From Nocardia terrae (GTDB taxonomy: Bacteria; Actinomycetota; Actinomycetes; Mycobacteriales; Mycobacteriaceae): DNA of 64,000 nt. Below are positions 54,301 through 64,000 of this stretch, piece by piece. Within the stretch, counting starts at the first letter, position 1; the number at the start of each line of letters is the position of its first letter. The position numbers and the translations under genes are program-made. The notes beneath the pieces are model-generated. The model made no database searches and had not been told where the DNA came from. It was given only the letters and a program-made list of their open reading frames with translations. The DNA lies in the NCBI RefSeq assembly GCF_009760405.1, contig NZ_WRPP01000001.1, positions 1,426,001 to 1,490,000 on the forward strand, written 5' to 3'.

Positions 54301-57300
54301 GGCTGCACCGAGTTCTGCGCACCCTCACCACCGAGCCCGCCACACCCGTCCGCGACATCGAGGCCCTGTCCGATGCCGAACGGCAGCAGCTGCTGCGCCG
54401 GGGACGCGGCAGCGTCCTGGATCTGGAGGCCGTCGGATGGGAGGGCAGGCCGACGCTGCCGCAGCTGCTGGCCGCCGCGGTGTCCGCGAATCCCGACGGC
54501 TGCGCGGTGGCGGACGGGCAGCGGCGAGTCACCTACCGTGAGCTCGACGCGCGCTCGGATCAGCTGGCCCGCCACCTGATTCGGTCCGGCGTCGCACCCG
54601 GATCGGTGGTGGCGGTCGGCGTGCCGCGCTCGCTGGAATGGGTGCTGGCGGTCTGGGCCGTCACCAAGACGGGCGCGGCGTTCCTCTCCTTGGACCCCGG
54701 ACATCCGCTCGAGCGCAACCAGTTCATGTGCACTGATTCCGCTGTGCGGCTCGGCATTACGACCGACCGGCACGTCGAGGCGCTCCCGCGAGACGGCATG
54801 TCCTGGCTACTGCTCGACGCCGCCCCGGACACCGACCTCGACGCTCCAAACGACACGCCTCGTCATTCCGGCACGCTGTTGGCTGGATTCCAGCACGGAG
54901 GGGTGTATCCCGGCCACGAACATGCCGGGATGACGAGGGAGCCTGCTCAGATGGCGGGAGGGGCGGCTGTCCGCCTGCCGGACGTCGCGTATGTCGTCTA
55001 TACCTCGGGCTCTACGGGTCGTCCGAAGGGAGTCGAGGTCACCCATGCCGGTCTGGCCGGGGTGTGCGGCGCGCAGCGGCGGCGCTTCGGGGTGGGGCCG
55101 GATTCCCGCGTGCTGACCGTGGCCGCCCGCACCTTCGACGCGGCGATCTTCGAAATGCTGCTGGCCGTGTCGGGAGCCGCGACCCTGGTCGTGTCGCCGC
55201 CGGATGTGTATGGCGGGCAGCAACTCTCCGCGTTGATGCGGGCCGAACGGGTCAGCCACGCTGTGCTCACGCCGACCGTCGCCGCGGGCATGGATTCCTC
55301 CGGGCTCGACGATCTGGCAGTCCTGACCGTCGCGGGCGAGGCGTGCCCGGCCGGATTGGTGGGGCGGTGGGCGGGCACCGATGTCGCCGGGCGTCGCCGG
55401 GTGCACAACCTGTACGGCCCGGCCGAGGCGACCATCTGGGTCACCGGCACCACCGAATTGGTTGCGGGAGAGCCGATCACGATGGGCTCGGTCATCGGCG
55501 GCATGTCCGCGCTGGTGCTGGACGCCTGGTTGCGGCCGGTGCCGGTGGGCGTGGTCGGTGAGCTGTACGTGTCGGGTCCCGGTGTGGCACGCGGCTATCG
55601 GGGCCGGGCGGGGCTGACGGCGGCGCGCTTCGTCGCCGACCCGTTCGGTGCGCCGGGTGAGCTGTTGTATCGGACCGGCGACCTGGTGCGCTGGAGCGCC
55701 GGTGAACCCGGTGCGGACAGTGCCGAATTGGAGTTCGTCGGCCGCTCCGATTCCCAGGTGAAGGTGCGCGGGCAGCGGCTGGAGCTCGGCGAGATCGAGT
55801 CCGCCCTGTGCGCGCTGGCGGGGATCGAGCAGGCCGTCGTCCTGGTGCGCGATTCCGGTCGCGGTGCGCGCCTGGCCGCCTACGTGGTCGCCACGCCGGG
55901 CCACGCGGTCGATCCGGGACGGGTGCGGCGGGCCTTGGGACAGCGGTTGCCGGGCTACCTGGTGCCGGACGCGGTGATGGCCCTGGACGCCCTGCCCTTG
56001 ACGCTGAACGGCAAGCTGAACAAGGCCGAGCTGCCCGAACCCGTCACCGCCCGAGCCGAATACCGGGCCCCGTCGACGCCCGCGGAGAAGCTGGTGGCGG
56101 CGGTCTTCGCCGAAGTGCTCGAGCTGGATCGCCTCGGCGTCGATGACGACTTCTTCGCGCTGGGCGGCAATTCGCTCTCGGCGACGCGACTGGCGGCCCG
56201 GCTGTCCGACCGCCTGGGCACCTCGGTGAGTGTGCGGGAGGTGTTCGAGGCGTCAGCGGTCGGCGCGCTGGCCGCGCGTCTGGGCCGGTCCGACTCGGCC
56301 GCGCCGGGACCGCGCTTGCGGCCGTGGCCGCGTCCGGAGCGGGTGCCGTTGTCATTCGCGCAGCAGCGCATGTGGTTCGTCAACAGGTTCGCTCCGGAAT
56401 CGGCGGCCTACTGTATTCCCCTGGTGCTGCGGCTGTCCGGCGCGCTGGATGTCGCCGCGCTGCGGGCGGCGATCCTGGATGTGCTCGCCCGCCACGAGGT
56501 GCTGCGGACCCGGTACCCGGACGTGGACGGGGTGCCCTACCAGGTGGTGGTGCCGCTCACCGAGCTCGATGCTGCCGCCGACGTGGATCTCACGCCACGG
56601 CCGGTGGCCGCGGGCGATCTGCCGGACGCGGTGGCCTCCGTGGTGTCGGCCGGTTTCGATGTGGCCGAGCGGATTCCCGTGCGCGCCAGGATGTTCTCGA
56701 CCGGTGCCGCCGACTTCGTCCTGGTCATGGCCGTTCATCATATCGGTGCGGACGGTTTCTCGATGGCTCCGCTGGCCCGCGATCTCGCGGCGGCCTACGC
56801 GGCCAGGAGCACCGGCGGGCAACCGGATTGGTCCCCGCTGCCCGTGCAGTATGCGGATTACGCGCTGTGGCAACGGGAGCTGCTGGGATCGGCGGAGGAT
56901 CCGGACTCGTTGCTCGCCCGGCAAGCCGGGTACTGGACGAGCCAATTGAGTGATCTGCCAGAGGTATTGGAGCTGCCGTCGGATCGACCGCGTCCGGCCA
57001 CGGCATCTCACCGGGGTGCCACCCACCAGTTCACGGTGGACCCCGCCACCGCGTCCGGGCTGATGGAACTGGCGGCCGACGCGGGTGTCACCACCTTCAT
57101 GGTGTTCCATGCGGCCCTGGCGGTGCTGCTGTCGCGGATGTCGGGCAGCACCGACATCGCCATCGGCACACCGGTTTCCGGGCGTGGCTCCGCCTTGCTC
57201 GACGATCTGGTCGGTATGTTCGTCAATACGGTCGTGTTGCGCACCCGGGTGGACGAGTCGGTGTCGTTCGCCGACTTCCTGGCACGCGTCCGTGCGGTCG

Positions 57301-60300
57301 ATCTCGATGCGTTCGCGCAGGCGGAGATTCCGTTCGAGCAGGTGGTGGAGGCGTTGGATCCGCCGCGCAGCCAGGCGCATCATCCGCTGTTCCAGGTCAT
57401 GCTCGCCTTCCACAATCTGGACCCGGCGGCCGTCACGCTGCCCGGTCTCGCGGTCACCCCCTCGGGCGCCGACACCGGGGTCGAACGCTTCGACCTGACC
57501 ATCACCCTCGCGGACACTCCCGACACGCACGGCGCGATGCCGGTCGATTTCAGCTATGCCACCGACCTTTTCGACCCGGACACGATCGCCGGGCTGGCCG
57601 AACGACTGAACCGACTGCTGCGGGCCGTGGTCGCCGAACCCGCTCGTCCGATGCGTCATCTCGACATCCTGTCGGCCCCGGAACGGCAGCGCCTCCACGC
57701 CTGGAGCGAGGCGGGCGCCCCCGACCTCGACGGCCTCGTCCCCTTCGCCGCCGGCGTGACACTGCCGGATCTGCTGGCCGCCGCGGTGGCCGCGAATCCG
57801 GACGGTGACGCGGTCGTGGACGGTGATCGCCGAATCTCCTACCGCGACCTCGACGAACGCTCGAATCAGCTGGCACGATCGCTGATCGGCCATGGCGTCG
57901 GCCTGGAATCGGTGGTCGCCATCGCGTTGCCGCGTGCGCTGGAGTGGGTGCTCGCGGTCTGGGCGGTCACCAAGACCGGAGCCGGGTTCCTGTCGCTGGA
58001 TCCGGCGCACCCGCTCGATCGAAACCAGTTCATGTGCGTTGATTCCGGTGTGCGGCTGGGCATTACGGCCGAGCGGTTTGCTCAGGCGCTGCCGCAGGAC
58101 GGGATGTCTTGGCTGCTGCTCGACGCCCACCTCGATGCGTCTCTCGACGCGGGTGAGCCTGCGGGGATGATCGGGGGAGCGGCTGTCCGCTCACTCGGTG
58201 TCGCCTATGTCGTCTACACCTCCGGTTCCACGGGCCGCCCCAAGGGCGTCGCGGTCACCCACGCGGGGCTGGCGGCGGTCGCGGCGGCACAGACGCGCGA
58301 CTATGCGGTCACCGCCGACTCCCGGGTCCTGGGCGTGGCCGCACGCACTTTCGACGCGTCCATGCTCGAAATCCTGCTCGCCGTCCCCGTGGGCGCGGCC
58401 CTGGTTCTCGCCCCGGCCGATGCCTACGGTGGTCCGGCGCTGACCGCGCTGCTGCGGGAACAGCGCATCACCCACGCCTTCCTGACCCCGTCGGTGGTCG
58501 CCTCGCTCGATCCCGAAGGGCTCGACGACCTGCGCGCCCTGACCGTGGGCGGCGAAGGCTACTCACCGCGCCTGGTGACGCGCTGGTCGCGGACCGACGC
58601 GAGGAACGCACGCCGCTTCTTCAATACGTACGGTCCGACCGAGACCACCATCATCACGATGATCAGTCGTGAACTGCGCGATGGTGATCCGCTCGAACTG
58701 GGCACGGGCATCCCGGGAATGGGCGTGCTGGTGCTGGATGCGTGGTTGCGGCCGGTGTCGGTGGGTGTGGTCGGCGAGCTGTATCTCTCCGGTGCGGGCC
58801 TGGCACGGGGATACCGAGGCCGCCCGGGCCTGACGGCCGGGCGCTTCGTCGCGAATCCCCATGGTGGACCGGGAGAGCGGCTCTATCGCACCGGTGACCT
58901 GGTGCGGTGGACCGAGTCCGCCTCGGGTGCGGGTGCCCTGATGTTCGTGGGCCGCTCCGACTTCCAGGTGAAGGTGCGCGGACAACGCCTCGAACCGGGC
59001 GAGGTCGAGACCGCGCTGTGCGAGCTGGACGGAATCCAGCAGGCCGTCGTGGTCGTGCACTCGGCCGGCGGCACCGCCGATTCGGCGGTCCGGCTGGTGG
59101 GTTACGTCGCCGCGCGGACCGGGCACGTGGTCGATCCCGAGGCGATCCGAACGGCGGTGAGTGAGCGCCTGCCGGGCTACATGGTGCCCGACCTCGTCAT
59201 GGTGCTCGACGAACTGCCGTTGACCGCGACCGGGAAGGTCGATCGGCGGGCGCTGCCGGAACCGGTCTTCGCGGCACCCGAGTTCCGTGGACCCTCGACA
59301 CCGCTCGAAGGAATCGTGGCCGGGGTGTTCGCCGAGGTCCTCGGGCTGGACCGGGTCGGCGTCGACGACGACTTCTTCGCCCTCGGCGGCGATTCGATCG
59401 TCTCGATCCAGGTGGTGTCCAAGGCACGCGCACAGGGTGTTTCCTTCGGTCCGCGCGATGTCTTCGAACAGCGGACCCCGGCGCGGCTGGCGGCCTGCGC
59501 ACAGACGGTCGCGGCCGGGTCCGGCGGGCGGGTGGCCGAATTGCCCGGCAGCGGCGTCGGCGCGCTGCCGCTGCCGCCGGTGGCGCGGTGGATGGTGGAG
59601 TGGGGCAGGGGCTTCGACCGATTCGATCAGCATGTGGCGCTGCGCCTGCCCGACGGCGTGGACGAGGCGGGCCTGGTCCTGGCGATCGGTGCGCTGCTGG
59701 ATCGGCACGACATGCTGCGATCGCGGTTGCGGTGCAGCGAGACCGGGGAATGGTCGATGGAGGTCGCCCCGGAGGGCGGTGTCGACGCCGCGTGGCTACT
59801 GCACCGGCGGCCTCTGGAGCCTGGCCTCGACGTCGACAGCGCGGCCGGTCGGGAGACGGTGACCGGAATCGCCGCCGCGGAACTGGATTCGGCACTGGAC
59901 TGGCTGGATCCGCAGGGCGGGGCGATGGCGCAGTTCGTCTGGCTCGACCCCTCGGACGAGGTGCCGGGATGGCTGCTCGTGGTGGCGCACCACCTGGTGG
60001 TCGACGGCGTCTCGTGGCGGATCCTGGTGCCCGATCTGCTGTCGGCGCTCGGCCGGATCGCGGCGGGCACCGTACCGGTCCTCGAGCCGGTGGGAACCTC
60101 GATGCGGCGCTGGGCGCACGGTCTGGTCGACGCGGCCGCCGAGCCGATCCGGGTGGGGGAGTTGGACTTCTGGCGGTCGATGGTCGCCGGTGCGGACCCG
60201 GTGGTGGGCGGGCGGGAGCTGGATCCCTGCCTCGACACCGCCGCCGCGCTCCAGCAGGTCGAGCTGCGGCTGCCGGAAACGGTGACCCACGCCCTGCTCT

Positions 60301-63300
60301 CGCGGGTGCCCGCGCTGTTCCACGGCGGAGTGAACGACGGGCTGCTGGCGGGATTGGCGCTGGCGGTGCGGATCTGGCGCGCGCGACGTGGAATCGACGA
60401 GTCGCAGGTCTTGATCCGCCTGGAAGGCCACGGTCGGGAGGAACAGGTGGTCCCCGGCGCGGATCTGTCGCGGACGGTGGGTTGGTTCACGTCGATGTTC
60501 CCGGTGCGGTTCGATCTGAGCGGGATCGACGCCGGAGATGTTGCGGCTGCGGTGTTTTCGGTGAAGGAGACATTGCGGTCGATTCCGGACAAGGGCATCG
60601 GGTACGGGTTGCTGCGGTACTTGAACGAGGAGACCGCGTCCTCGTTGCCGCGAGAGATGCCGGGCCGCATCGGATTCAACTACCTGGGCCGGATCTCGAG
60701 CGCCGACGCCGGTACGGACGGCCCGCACGGTGGCCTGGGCGAGCTGGCCGCCGCACCGGACCCGGCCATGCCCGTGACGGTGGCGATCGACATCAGTGCG
60801 ATCGTGATCGAAGACCGGTTGCAGGCCGTCCTCCGCTTCCCCCGGACACTGCTCGATCCCGCCGAGGTCGAAGAGCTGGCCGAGCTGTGGTCGCGGGCGT
60901 TGACCGATATCGCCGACCACACCGAAATCCCCGGCGCGGGTGGGCATTCCCCGTCGGACTTCGAACTCGTACCCTTGACTGCCTCCGACATCACCGACCT
61001 GGAGCGTGCCTACCCAGCGCTGAGCGACGTGTGGCCGGTGACTCCCTTGCAGGCCGGTCTGCTGTTCCACGCCCATCTGGCCGACGCCCAGGCCGAGACG
61101 GATGCCTATGTGGCCCAGCTGGTCCTGCACCTGTCGGGTCGAATGGACTCGTCCCGATTGCGCGATGCCGCCGCAACGGTAGTGCGACGACACGAAGGAC
61201 TGCGTACCGCCTTCACGACCACCGGCGGCGGTGTTCAGGTGGCGGTCGTCGGAGAGGTCGAATCATCCTGGCGGGTAGTCGATCTCACCGGGCAGTCGAA
61301 TCCGGAAGCCGCGCTCGACGAGCTCGCGGCAACAGAGAAGGCGGCGCCCTTCGACCTCGCCGCGGCACCGCTGCTGCGATTCACCCTCGCCCGGCTCGAA
61401 TCCGAGAGCTGGGCGCTGATCCTCACGAATCACCACGTCATCCTGGACGGCTGGTCCTACCCGCTCCTGGTGACCGAACTGTTCGCCGAGTACGCGGGCA
61501 AGGGCTCCGGCCGCCCCGCCGGGTCGTATCGGGATTACCTGGCGTGGTTGACAACTCGCGACCACCAGGCGGCGCTGCACGCCTGGGCCGAGGCCCTCGA
61601 CGGCGTCGAACCGACCCTGATCGCCGGTGACTCCGGCATCGGCATCGGGACGGTCGCCGAACAATCGATCACGCTCGCCGAGTCCGGCACCCGGGCGCTG
61701 ATCGACGCGGCCGCCGCGGCCGGGGTGACGGCCAATACCGTCCTGCAATCGGCGTGGGCGATGCTGATGGCCCAGCACACCGGCCACACCGATGTGGTGT
61801 TCGGTGCGACGGTCTCCGGGCGGCCCGGCGAACTGCCCGATGCCGCACACACGATCGGCCTGTTCATCAATACGATTCCGACCCGGGTCCGGCTGAACCC
61901 CGCCGAGACCGTCGGCGAGTTGTGGACGCGCATCCATGCCGAACAGGCGGCCCTGCTCGAACACCACCACGTCGGACTGCGGGACATCCACGCCCACACC
62001 GGGTCCGACAACCTCTTCGACACCCTGATGGTGCTCGAGTCCTACCCCGTCGACATGAACGACATCGAACACGCCGTCGGCGACGGAAACCTCGCCATCA
62101 CCCGGGTCGACGCCGCCGACGCCACCCACTACCCGCTGTCCTGCACCGCGATGCTGCGCGACACCCTGGGCATCCGCCTGCAATACCGGGCCGACCTGTT
62201 CGACGCGGCGACCATCGCGACCCTCGGCGAGCAACTGCTACACCTGCTGCTGGAAATCGCGCACGACCCCACCGCGCAGGTGCGGATGATCGGACAGGAT
62301 GAGTCCGCACCTTCCGCCCGTCATTCAGGCGTGCTCATGGCCGGAATCCATTCCGATGGGTTGGCGGGGGAGACGTCCGGCGACGCACTCGGCACAGTAT
62401 TGCTGGCCGATGTGCTGAAGTCGGCGGTGGCCGCCAATCCGGACGGGGACGCGGTTATCGACGGGGATTGTCCGATCACCTACCGCGAACTCGATCGGCG
62501 CTCGAATCGACTGGCGCGCTTGCTGATCGGACGCGGCGTCGGCCCCGAATCGGTCGTGGCGATCGGGCTGCCCCGGTCGGCGGACTGGGTGCTGGCGGTG
62601 TGGGCGGTCGCCAAGACCGGGGCGGCGTTCGTCTCGGTCGATCCGGCGCATCCGCACGAGCGGAACCGCTTCGTGTGCACCGACTCCGGTGCGGGCTGGC
62701 TGCTGACCCGCGACGATCTCGGGCTCGAGGTGGCCGGGATGGAGACGGTTCGGCTCGATGAGCCGGAGGCGGCCGCTCTTGCCGCGACGGCCGTGACGGA
62801 TTCGGAGCGGCGTGCCCGCCCGCATCCCGCGCACCTGGCCTACGTGGTGTACACCTCCGGTTCGACCGGACAGCCGAAGGGCGTGGAGGTTTCGCACCTC
62901 GGCCTGGCGGCGCTGGTGGTCGACCACGTCCGGCGCTGCGCGGTCGATCCGCGCTCCCGGGTGCTCTCGGTCGCCGCGCGCGGCTTCGACGCGGCGATTC
63001 TGGAACTGCTGCTGGCGGCGTCCGGATGCGCCGCACTGGTGGTCGCTCCGCCGGATGTCTATGGCGGGCAACCGCTGCGGGACCTGTTGCGGGACCAGCG
63101 GGTGAGCCACGCCTTCCTGACTCCGGCCGTGGCCATGTCCCTCGACAGCGCGGGGCTCGACGAGCTGCGGGTGGTGCTCACCGGCGGCGATCGCTGTGGG
63201 CCACAGCTGGTTTCGCGGTGGGCGGGCACCGACCTCGCCGGGCAGCGTCGCGTGCACAATCTGTACGGTCCGGCCGAGGCGACCATCTGGGTGACCGGGG

Positions 63301-64000
63301 CGCGGCTGCGACCGGAGCAGCCGATCGGGATCGGCGCTCCGATCGCGGGTATGGCGGTGGCGGTGCTGGATCCGTGGCTGCGGCCCGTGCCCGTCGGCGT
63401 GGTCGGCGAACTCTATGTCGCCGGTCCCGGTGTGGCGCGCGGGTATCGGGGCCGGGCGGGCCTGACGGCGGAACGGTTCGTCGCCGATCCCTTCGGGGCC
63501 GCCGGGGAGCGGCTGTATCGCACCGGTGACCTGGTGCGGGTGAGTGTGGACGAATCCGGCTCGAGCACGGTGGAATTCGTGGGGCGCTCCGACTTCCAGG
63601 TCAAGGTGCGCGGTCAGCGGCTGGAACTGGGCGAGATCGAGGCCGCCCTGTGCGAGCCGGCGGGAATCGAGCAGGCCGTCGTGGTCGTGCACGCGCCGGA
63701 GTCGGGCACCGCCGGTCGGCTGGTCGGCTATGTATCCGTGGCCGAGGGCCATTCGGTGGACGCGGACCAGGTCCGGCAGTTCGTCGGCGAACGGCTGCCC
63801 GCCTACATGGTGCCCGACGTGGTGATGGTGCTCGACGAGCTGCCGTTGACCGCGACCGGCAAGATCGATCGCCGTGCGCTCCCGGAACCGGTCTTCCCGC
63901 GGCACGAGTTCCGGGCACCGTCGACGCCGGTCGAGAAGATCCTCGCGGGCGTGTTCGCGGAGGTCCTCGGACTGGAGCGCGTCGGCACGGACGACGACTT
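44292..64000 (+). CDS. Giant nonribosomal peptide synthetase, 3' end outside window
   Basis: One frame runs from TTG 44292 (AGGAG 6 bases upstream) to the right edge without a stop: 6,569 codons seen. Domain order by residue: C1 8-445; A1 465-1275 with a methyltransferase inserted at 934-1205; T1 (Ser1322); C2 1380-1823; A2 1847-2367; T2 (Ser2408); E1 2455-2910; C3 2915-3363; A3 3385-3917; T3 (Ser3961); C4 4013-4467; A4 4490-4990; T4 (Ser5035); E2 5085-5553; C5 5560-6000; A5 6037-6533; T5 cut. All five C domains keep HHxxxDG. No thioesterase is seen yet. With the FAAL and ACP-monooxygenase it should build an N-acyl peptide. Confidence 0.95.
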   Translation, partial: MTGSSSVPFPLSAAQQGIWYAQQLTGPNPITNALSIDLRGDLDVELLMTSFWRVAGEFGAARLRVIETDHGPMQAVDRPLDEPNRVLDLRSEPDPVAAAEDWMHAEYGRPIDLQRDRLIATAVLRVGERRWFWYLRAHHIAMDGLAAMTLLNRVGELYSAAVEHREPPQAKIQGLADLVAADEKYRASARFETDREFWQHQLDQLPAPVSLAGRSAQADAHPISVSGVLPDETAELLATVVKASSTNPAVPYLAAFGMFLGRMTDGDDIVLSLPVSARVTTAALRSGGMLANTLPLRITMDRRGTVGDLIEATQRQLIEVLRRQRYRQEDMFRDIGRLTPQTQVFGPYVDLMMFDTTIVLGPIAGQLRVLTPGLVSDLSVSVYTGAGAVEGTTATRVDFVANHDLYTPEELARHHDRFLRFFEEFVAVLAADLATPLRELDLLEAAERERVLREWNDTAAPIDETATLMEIFRRQAAATPDAVAVVDGSDHLTYAELDARARSLASLLAARGAGPETLVALALPKGIPLITALLAVLDTGAAYVPLDPTSPPERIAHILADAAPTLVLVDEGTAELVAASEVPRLRVDITDSNGPDLLDPTDRSARPGNVAYVIYTSGTTGKPKGVAVTHANAVSLFQSTQPWCRFGPEDVWTWCHSQAFDFSVWEIWGALLYGGRVVVVPREIAYAPAELWDLILEQGVTILNQTPSACYALIESRRATATDGSALRMVVFGGEALDPTRLQRWPVLERPDPPRLVNMYGITETTVHVTEQPLAPQHWRGEPGLSPIGVPLANLRVYVLDSWLRPVPVGVAGELYVAGNQVARGYLARPALTGARFVADPFDPHGGRLYRSGDVVRWTEAGVLEYLGRADEQVKIRGYRIELGEIESLLAGQDCVAGAVVTTHTVEPVTPAAPPSTQLVAYLVPDPHTAPVAAKCLELQREGVIAASELHELPNGMPVVGRNRSNIEFLYEEIFETEEYCHGGVTIPEHGCIVDIGAHIGMFSLYAKRKSPGVRLFAVEPMPELQRYYRANAALHDLDATLVPYAIGAAAATDTFTYYPEMSVLSGRGTDSREQRDILQSFLHTEYHAETQDLGDGLVDQLIADRLDCVQVDVSVRTLSHIVDEFGIDRIDLLKLDVEGSELDALHGIEARHWPLIDRMVIEVNDVEDRLARIENLLADHGFEAEARVSPNVMGTDLHIVYAVRAALRTAPGEAGQAAPELLVPDEKWSAPTALGALLRARLGEALPGYMVPDVMMVLDALPLTVNGKVDKAALPEPVVARATYRAPATPVEEVVATVYAEVLGVDRVGVDDDFFALGGNSLSATRLAARLSEGVGVPVAVRDVFEAAAVGALADLLTTRLSDPAVVAEGPRLRPRMRPERVPLSFAQQRMWFVNRFDPDSVAYNIPMVIRLSGPLDTAALAAAVWDVLARHEVLRTRYPDVDGVPHQVTVPIDELGESADVDLTPITVDDAGPVTAALVSAGFDVAERAPLRARLLSTSSTEFVLLLVVHHINADGFSMAPLARDLAAAYVSRHDGRQPNWRPLPVQYADYALWQRELAGTAADPESLHARQLDYWSGQLAELPEVVELPSDRPRPPIASHRGATHSFVLTRPVVEGLRTLAHARGATVFMVFHAALAVVLARLSGSTDIAVGSPVAGRGAAELDELIGMFVNTVVLRTRVDESMPFTELLSAVRGTDLDAFAHADVPFEQVVERLDPPRSRAHHPLFQVMLAFHNLDQARLELPDVVVTASGADTGIERFDLTFTLTDTPDRDGAIPVDLGYATDLFDPATVAALAGRLQRVLKAITADPTILVRDIDVLTAPERDRLIREWGRNGDPERPGVVTLPALLAEAIAANPDGDAVIDGDRRLSYRELDEHSDRLARHLIGLGVCSESVVAIGVPRSLEWVLAVWAIAKTGAAFVSVDPAHPAERNAYVCADAGVCVGITTAQSAGALPQNGTSWLVLDVDSRHSGLLVAGIRDAGVAPGRQRAGTSDGAPTGMRDGTSARPLGVAYLVYTSGSTGRPKGVEVTHTGLAALVSDLVERCAVDTGSRVLAVAARTFDAAVLEFLLAVSGGAALEVAPPDAYGGQPLWELMRAQRVTHAFLTPPVAASMDPDGLDDLRILLTGGDRCSTRLVTRWAGTDAAGIRRVHNLYGPAEATIWVTGSELVPDGQIGIGLPIAGMSVAVLDAWLRPVPRGVVGELYVSGSGVARGYRGRAGLTAARFVADPFGAPGQRLYRTGDLVRWTESGSGSAALEFVGRSDFQVKVRGQRLELGEVESALCEMDGIEQAVAVVHAADAGARVVGYVVPRPGVTIDPEQVRRFVSERLPAYMVPDAVMVLDELPMTATGKIDRRALPEPVLAQQEFRAPSTPVEEIVAGVFAEVLGLARVGADDDFFALGGDSIVSIQVVSRARAQGVVFGPRDVFEQRTPARLARSAQFVGETAGGSAELPGGGVGELPLLPVARWMLDWGAGFERFEQHMVVPVPAGVDEPGVLSAVAALLDRHDMLRSRLRRTESGEWSAVVDPADTVVAATVFHRCAPGADLGDEANAAAAQLDPLAGAMIRFVWRPGHGDSPGRLLVVAHHLVVDGVSWRVLVPDLQSAFEQIAAGGQPVLAPVGTSMRRWAHGLRDAAADPARIDELPLWRSMASGVDPHWGGRDLDPRRDTAATVEEVRVELPESVTRGLLSQVPAAFHGEVNDGLLAGLAMAIRAWRGRRGVDEPSVLVRLEGHGREEQVVPGADLSRTVGWFTSMFPVRFDLAGIDAEDVGAAVFSVKETLRSIPDKGIGYGMLRYSNEETASSLPREMPGRIGFNYLGRISAAAAEASGMRGEAAEFTVAPDPRMPVTLAVDITAIVIDDRLQARLRFPNTLLDRTEVDELAQLWTRALTAITEHAETPGAGGHSPSDFDLVDLTGSDVAALDRAYPSLTDVWPLTPLQAGLLFHTGLGDAAAQDAYVAQLILRLTGHLDVDRLRAAARGLLDRHQVLRTAFATAGSGTSVAVLRDNVELPWEVFDLTDCPNPEARLQELAAETKARRFDPAAAPLLRFAVAELGVDEWALILTNHHVILDGWSYPLLVTDLFTHYAEDTGVPAGAYRDFLAWLATRDRDAAAAAWSRALEGAEPALLAPGAKTETGAVAEEWLTVDPLATRELAAAAATAGVTVHTVLQSMWAIMLAQWTGRTDVIFGGTVSGRPAELPDAERTVGLFINTVPTRVRLDPAETVAQLWARIHREQAALLDHQHLGLPDIHALAGADRLFDTVMVLESYPLDAQGIRQLTGRAALEVTGVNATDSTHYPLTCSVTVQDGMRIRLQYRPDVLDAATVAAFGQRLHRVLRTLTTEPATPVRDIEALSDAERQQLLRRGRGSVLDLEAVGWEGRPTLPQLLAAAVSANPDGCAVADGQRRVTYRELDARSDQLARHLIRSGVAPGSVVAVGVPRSLEWVLAVWAVTKTGAAFLSLDPGHPLERNQFMCTDSAVRLGITTDRHVEALPRDGMSWLLLDAAPDTDLDAPNDTPRHSGTLLAGFQHGGVYPGHEHAGMTREPAQMAGGAAVRLPDVAYVVYTSGSTGRPKGVEVTHAGLAGVCGAQRRRFGVGPDSRVLTVAARTFDAAIFEMLLAVSGAATLVVSPPDVYGGQQLSALMRAERVSHAVLTPTVAAGMDSSGLDDLAVLTVAGEACPAGLVGRWAGTDVAGRRRVHNLYGPAEATIWVTGTTELVAGEPITMGSVIGGMSALVLDAWLRPVPVGVVGELYVSGPGVARGYRGRAGLTAARFVADPFGAPGELLYRTGDLVRWSAGEPGADSAELEFVGRSDSQVKVRGQRLELGEIESALCALAGIEQAVVLVRDSGRGARLAAYVVATPGHAVDPGRVRRALGQRLPGYLVPDAVMALDALPLTLNGKLNKAELPEPVTARAEYRAPSTPAEKLVAAVFAEVLELDRLGVDDDFFALGGNSLSATRLAARLSDRLGTSVSVREVFEASAVGALAARLGRSDSAAPGPRLRPWPRPERVPLSFAQQRMWFVNRFAPESAAYCIPLVLRLSGALDVAALRAAILDVLARHEVLRTRYPDVDGVPYQVVVPLTELDAAADVDLTPRPVAAGDLPDAVASVVSAGFDVAERIPVRARMFSTGAADFVLVMAVHHIGADGFSMAPLARDLAAAYAARSTGGQPDWSPLPVQYADYALWQRELLGSAEDPDSLLARQAGYWTSQLSDLPEVLELPSDRPRPATASHRGATHQFTVDPATASGLMELAADAGVTTFMVFHAALAVLLSRMSGSTDIAIGTPVSGRGSALLDDLVGMFVNTVVLRTRVDESVSFADFLARVRAVDLDAFAQAEIPFEQVVEALDPPRSQAHHPLFQVMLAFHNLDPAAVTLPGLAVTPSGADTGVERFDLTITLADTPDTHGAMPVDFSYATDLFDPDTIAGLAERLNRLLRAVVAEPARPMRHLDILSAPERQRLHAWSEAGAPDLDGLVPFAAGVTLPDLLAAAVAANPDGDAVVDGDRRISYRDLDERSNQLARSLIGHGVGLESVVAIALPRALEWVLAVWAVTKTGAGFLSLDPAHPLDRNQFMCVDSGVRLGITAERFAQALPQDGMSWLLLDAHLDASLDAGEPAGMIGGAAVRSLGVAYVVYTSGSTGRPKGVAVTHAGLAAVAAAQTRDYAVTADSRVLGVAARTFDASMLEILLAVPVGAALVLAPADAYGGPALTALLREQRITHAFLTPSVVASLDPEGLDDLRALTVGGEGYSPRLVTRWSRTDARNARRFFNTYGPTETTIITMISRELRDGDPLELGTGIPGMGVLVLDAWLRPVSVGVVGELYLSGAGLARGYRGRPGLTAGRFVANPHGGPGERLYRTGDLVRWTESASGAGALMFVGRSDFQVKVRGQRLEPGEVETALCELDGIQQAVVVVHSAGGTADSAVRLVGYVAARTGHVVDPEAIRTAVSERLPGYMVPDLVMVLDELPLTATGKVDRRALPEPVFAAPEFRGPSTPLEGIVAGVFAEVLGLDRVGVDDDFFALGGDSIVSIQVVSKARAQGVSFGPRDVFEQRTPARLAACAQTVAAGSGGRVAELPGSGVGALPLPPVARWMVEWGRGFDRFDQHVALRLPDGVDEAGLVLAIGALLDRHDMLRSRLRCSETGEWSMEVAPEGGVDAAWLLHRRPLEPGLDVDSAAGRETVTGIAAAELDSALDWLDPQGGAMAQFVWLDPSDEVPGWLLVVAHHLVVDGVSWRILVPDLLSALGRIAAGTVPVLEPVGTSMRRWAHGLVDAAAEPIRVGELDFWRSMVAGADPVVGGRELDPCLDTAAALQQVELRLPETVTHALLSRVPALFHGGVNDGLLAGLALAVRIWRARRGIDESQVLIRLEGHGREEQVVPGADLSRTVGWFTSMFPVRFDLSGIDAGDVAAAVFSVKETLRSIPDKGIGYGLLRYLNEETASSLPREMPGRIGFNYLGRISSADAGTDGPHGGLGELAAAPDPAMPVTVAIDISAIVIEDRLQAVLRFPRTLLDPAEVEELAELWSRALTDIADHTEIPGAGGHSPSDFELVPLTASDITDLERAYPALSDVWPVTPLQAGLLFHAHLADAQAETDAYVAQLVLHLSGRMDSSRLRDAAATVVRRHEGLRTAFTTTGGGVQVAVVGEVESSWRVVDLTGQSNPEAALDELAATEKAAPFDLAAAPLLRFTLARLESESWALILTNHHVILDGWSYPLLVTELFAEYAGKGSGRPAGSYRDYLAWLTTRDHQAALHAWAEALDGVEPTLIAGDSGIGIGTVAEQSITLAESGTRALIDAAAAAGVTANTVLQSAWAMLMAQHTGHTDVVFGATVSGRPGELPDAAHTIGLFINTIPTRVRLNPAETVGELWTRIHAEQAALLEHHHVGLRDIHAHTGSDNLFDTLMVLESYPVDMNDIEHAVGDGNLAITRVDAADATHYPLSCTAMLRDTLGIRLQYRADLFDAATIATLGEQLLHLLLEIAHDPTAQVRMIGQDESAPSARHSGVLMAGIHSDGLAGETSGDALGTVLLADVLKSAVAANPDGDAVIDGDCPITYRELDRRSNRLARLLIGRGVGPESVVAIGLPRSADWVLAVWAVAKTGAAFVSVDPAHPHERNRFVCTDSGAGWLLTRDDLGLEVAGMETVRLDEPEAAALAATAVTDSERRARPHPAHLAYVVYTSGSTGQPKGVEVSHLGLAALVVDHVRRCAVDPRSRVLSVAARGFDAAILELLLAASGCAALVVAPPDVYGGQPLRDLLRDQRVSHAFLTPAVAMSLDSAGLDELRVVLTGGDRCGPQLVSRWAGTDLAGQRRVHNLYGPAEATIWVTGARLRPEQPIGIGAPIAGMAVAVLDPWLRPVPVGVVGELYVAGPGVARGYRGRAGLTAERFVADPFGAAGERLYRTGDLVRVSVDESGSSTVEFVGRSDFQVKVRGQRLELGEIEAALCEPAGIEQAVVVVHAPESGTAGRLVGYVSVAEGHSVDADQVRQFVGERLPAYMVPDVVMVLDELPLTATGKIDRRALPEPVFPRHEFRAPSTPVEKILAGVFAEVLGLERVGTDDD
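47091..47910 (+). other. FkbM-type methyltransferase inserted in A1
   Basis: About 270 residues interrupt A1 after its [13 protein letters not shown] motif and LVAYLVPD strand and before [12 protein letters not shown], the usual site between core motifs A8 and A9/A10. SAM motif I is [16 protein letters not shown], followed by [10 protein letters not shown]; the FkbM hallmark [17 protein letters not shown] comes later. FkbM proteins are mostly O-methyltransferases. With a Thr-type pocket, side-chain O-methylation of threonyl-T1 is the simplest reading, comparable to the interrupted serine domain of kutzneride synthetase KtzH. N-methylation cannot be excluded. Confidence 0.82.
48381..53030 (+). 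other. NRPS module 2: C-A-T-E
   Basis: The LCL-type condensation domain starts [20 protein letters not shown] with HHINADG. Pocket residues of A2 read D-A-L-F-L-G-L-I-W plus Lys, which I cannot assign to a known substrate. The carrier has [11 protein letters not shown], the GGDS form typical before epimerases. The epimerisation domain shows [31 protein letters not shown] and GFNYLGR. The residue added should be D-configured. A palindromic repeat lies within A2. Confidence 0.85.
50206..50285. repeat. Palindromic repeat copy 1 inside A2
   Basis: The copy begins CTCGTCATTCCGGGCTGC, has the inner GCCGGAATCC turn, and a degenerate right half ending GCCGGGACCTCG. It is translated in frame as [15 protein letters not shown] in a loop of A2 between core motifs A2 and A3. 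The left half matches the copy at 54859-54937 well; the right half has decayed. Confidence 0.6.
53031..56300 (+). other. NRPS module 3: C-A-T
   Basis: The condensation domain starts [18 protein letters not shown] and has [11 protein letters not shown], the form that accepts a D-configured donor after an E domain. Pocket residues of A3 read D-A-F-V-T-A-L-I-W plus Lys; substrate unknown. The carrier has [11 protein letters not shown] (Ser3961) and no epimerase follows, so an L residue is expected. Confidence 0.83.
54859..54937. repeat. Palindromic repeat copy 2 inside A3 (best preserved)
   Basis: A 79-base element opens CTCGTCATTCCGGCA (54859-54873) and closes TGCCGGGATGACGAG (54923-54937), reverse complements at 14 of 15 positions, with further partial pairing towards the centre. 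It resembles dispersed intergenic palindromes (CGTCATCCCGGC type) of bacterial genomes, yet here it is translated as [15 protein letters not shown] in the same A-domain loop as copy 1. Confidence 0.75.
56301..60960 (+). other. NRPS module 4: C-A-T-E
   Basis: This module is a close copy of module 2 in layout: LCL-type condensation ([27 protein letters not shown]), adenylation domain with pocket D-A-L-F-T-G-T-I-I plus Lys (substrate unknown; NTYGPTETT rather than NLYGPAEAT), carrier [11 protein letters not shown] (Ser5035) and epimerase ([26 protein letters not shown]). A D residue is expected. Confidence 0.83.
60961..64000 (+). other. NRPS module 5: C-A-T (cut)
   Basis: The condensation domain ([29 protein letters not shown]) is of the post-epimerase type. 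A5 has the same pocket as A2, D-A-L-F-L-G-L-I-W plus Lys, so modules 2 and 5 probably add the same residue. The carrier domain is cut at VGTDDDF. Its lead-in [16 protein letters not shown] resembles carriers 2 and 4, which precede epimerases, more than carriers 1 and 3; an epimerase is therefore expected just beyond the window. Confidence 0.8.
62319..62350. repeat. Palindromic repeat half-copy in C5-A5 linker
   Basis: CGTCATTCAGGCGTGCTC followed by ATGGCCGGAATCCA matches the left half of copies 1 and 2. It is translated as [14 protein letters not shown] in the linker between condensation and adenylation domains, a place with no conserved structure. The right half is absent or lost. Confidence 0.6.

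Noticed and set aside
50361..54773. Minus-strand open frame of 1,470 codons antisense to modules 2 and 3
   Set aside because: Same composition artefact. No recognisable fold, and it is fully covered by conserved NRPS motifs on the other strand.

Overview
The window is about 70% G+C with strong third-position G/C bias. It carries families typical of mycolate actinomycetes: an LmeA-like DUF2993 protein, an XRE-DUF5753/DUF397 pair, FadD/FadE enzymes, a phosphoribosyltransferase-hydrolase fusion of the mycobacterial dormancy type, and a fatty acyl-AMP ligase beside a very large NRPS. I infer a Nocardia or close relative. No rRNA, tRNA, CRISPR array, insertion sequence or prophage was seen.

Layout. 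0-16.6 kb is ordinary chromosome: a regulator/DUF397 pair, a cell-envelope protein, a TetR-thioesterase pair, a divergent DUF2236 oxygenase/TetR pair around a 41-bp near-perfect palindrome, hydrolases, a HEAT-repeat protein, a lipid block (PucR-type regulator, FadD, acyltransferase, FadE) and an ATP-dependent RNA ligase. 16.7-27.8 kb is a sulfated-glycoside utilisation island: two PadR regulators, two formylglycine sulfatases, the formylglycine-generating enzyme that matures them, an MFS transporter and a GH3 glycosidase. Three promoters in it carry ATGT-N8-ACAT-like PadR sites. 28-38.5 kb holds tandem exported glycine-rich paralogs, a dormancy-like group (universal stress protein, phosphoribosyltransferase-hydrolase, archease-like protein) with matching boxes 81-88 bp upstream of two genes, a Tat-exported phospholipase C, a Thr/Pro-rich envelope protein and a lytic transglycosylase lipoprotein. 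A 60-bp inverted repeat ends that block.

41.2 kb to the right edge is a lipopeptide biosynthetic cluster: a fatty acyl-AMP ligase, translationally coupled to an ACP fused to a MupA-type luciferase-like monooxygenase, then one NRPS frame of at least 6,569 residues that runs off the window. The order read is C-A[FkbM methyltransferase]-T, C-A-T-E, C-A-T, C-A-T-E, C-A-T(cut). The first adenylation domain has a threonine-type pocket and is interrupted by the methyltransferase. The likely product is an N-acyl peptide starting with (O-methyl?)Thr and alternating D residues, on an acyl chain possibly oxidised while on the ACP. The NRPS carries copies of a palindromic DNA repeat, translated in frame, in linkers of its adenylation domains.
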